In this document: positions 52,352 through 52,369 of the stretch, piece by piece
Layout: every line of letters begins with the position of its first letter
How positions within the stretch are numbered: the first letter of the stretch is position 1
From: Butyrivibrio hungatei NK4A153
GTDB lineage: Bacteria; Bacillota; Clostridia; Lachnospirales; Lachnospiraceae
Direction of reading: 5' to 3'
Length of the DNA: 52,369 nucleotides
NCBI RefSeq assembly: GCF_000424465.1
Contig: NZ_KE384195.1
Span: 187,896 to 240,264, forward strand
The notes under the pieces: generated by a model
What the model was told of the DNA's origin: nothing
Database searches by the model: none
The model's input: only the letters and a program-made list of their open reading frames with translations
Made by a program: the position numbers and the translations under genes

Positions 52352-52369
52352 TTAATTTGCCGCGTGACA
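52352..52369 (-). repeat. Right terminal inverted repeat of the transposon
   Basis: Read inward on the minus strand the end is TGTCACGCGGCAAATTAA, matching the left end at 14 of 18 positions. It finishes exactly at the last base of the window. Confidence 0.7.

Larger units (their letters stand above)
49113..52369. mobile_element. Three-gene DDE transposon with AAA ATPase partner (Mu/Tn552-like)
   Basis: The element spans about 3257 bp between imperfect inverted ends that both start TGTCA. It encodes, leftward, a zinc-finger/HTH protein, a D,D35E transposase and an ExeA/TniB-type ATPase, the last two overlapping by 8 bp. The architecture is that of TniA-TniB/Tn552/Mu relatives. The right end coincides with the last base of the window, so the target duplication cannot be seen on that side. 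The left end interrupts a hairpin repeat. Confidence 0.8.

Overview
The window looks like chromosome from an anaerobic, low-to-moderate G+C Firmicute of the Lachnospiraceae (Butyrivibrio/Roseburia-like). This rests on gene content and order: SigH, mini-RNase III, RlmB and CysS together; PrfA, PrmC, a DUF1385 protein and RpmE together; a bifunctional ArgJ; comEA/comEC/holA; CarD; small DUF families typical of Clostridia; and strong GGAGG ribosome binding sites. The genus is an inference.

Layout. (1) 1-4462, minus strand: a type VII secretion (T7SS) accessory module. It has a WXG100 protein, a small partner, a 558-residue LXG-like effector, a multi-TM putative immunity protein, a DUF4176 protein and a second paralogous membrane protein cut by the window edge. 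(2) 4829-9739: glyA, a lipid kinase, a PAP2 phosphatase, a glycosyltransferase and a DUF1653 protein. (3) 9807-17160: holA, comEC, a GerMN lipoprotein, a WalK/WalR-like two-component pair and a lipoprotein-type ComEA. (4) 17244-25341: arginine biosynthesis. argC-GNAT-argJ-argB-argD runs leftward, coupled to a solute-binding-like protein. argG runs rightward from a shared intergenic region whose two -35 elements sit in ArgR-like half-sites. (5) 25345-29995: small regulators (LytTR, LacI, Hpt), DegV, and a 454-bp palindromic element with a four-way-junction fold at 26423-26876. (6) 30090-33479: prfA, prmC, DUF1385 and rpmE. (7) 33610-36094: a zinc-ribbon Q/N-repeat membrane protein and a secreted Gly-every-fourth-residue repeat protein. 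(8) 36365-36772: six hairpin repeats at an exact 74-bp period. (9) 36888-47694: sigH, rlmB, mrnC, cysS, ispF, azlCD, an AlaX-like editing protein, carD (with a perfect cre-like palindrome upstream), a GNAT, an EAL protein and an alpha-amylase-family enzyme. (10) 47784-48804: tRNA-Met(CAU) with its own promoter and terminator, then a PD-(D/E)XK nuclease-like gene. (11) 48933-49112: a second hairpin array with an exact 85-bp period. A 3.26-kb transposon (AAA ATPase + D,D35E transposase + zinc-finger/HTH protein, 49113-52369) is inserted in its third unit and ends exactly at the window edge.

Most of the window is core chromosome. The unusual parts are the T7SS toxin/immunity-like module, the 26.4-kb structured element, the two phased hairpin arrays, and the transposon insertion into one array. 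Functions assigned to those parts are inferences from sequence architecture read by eye.
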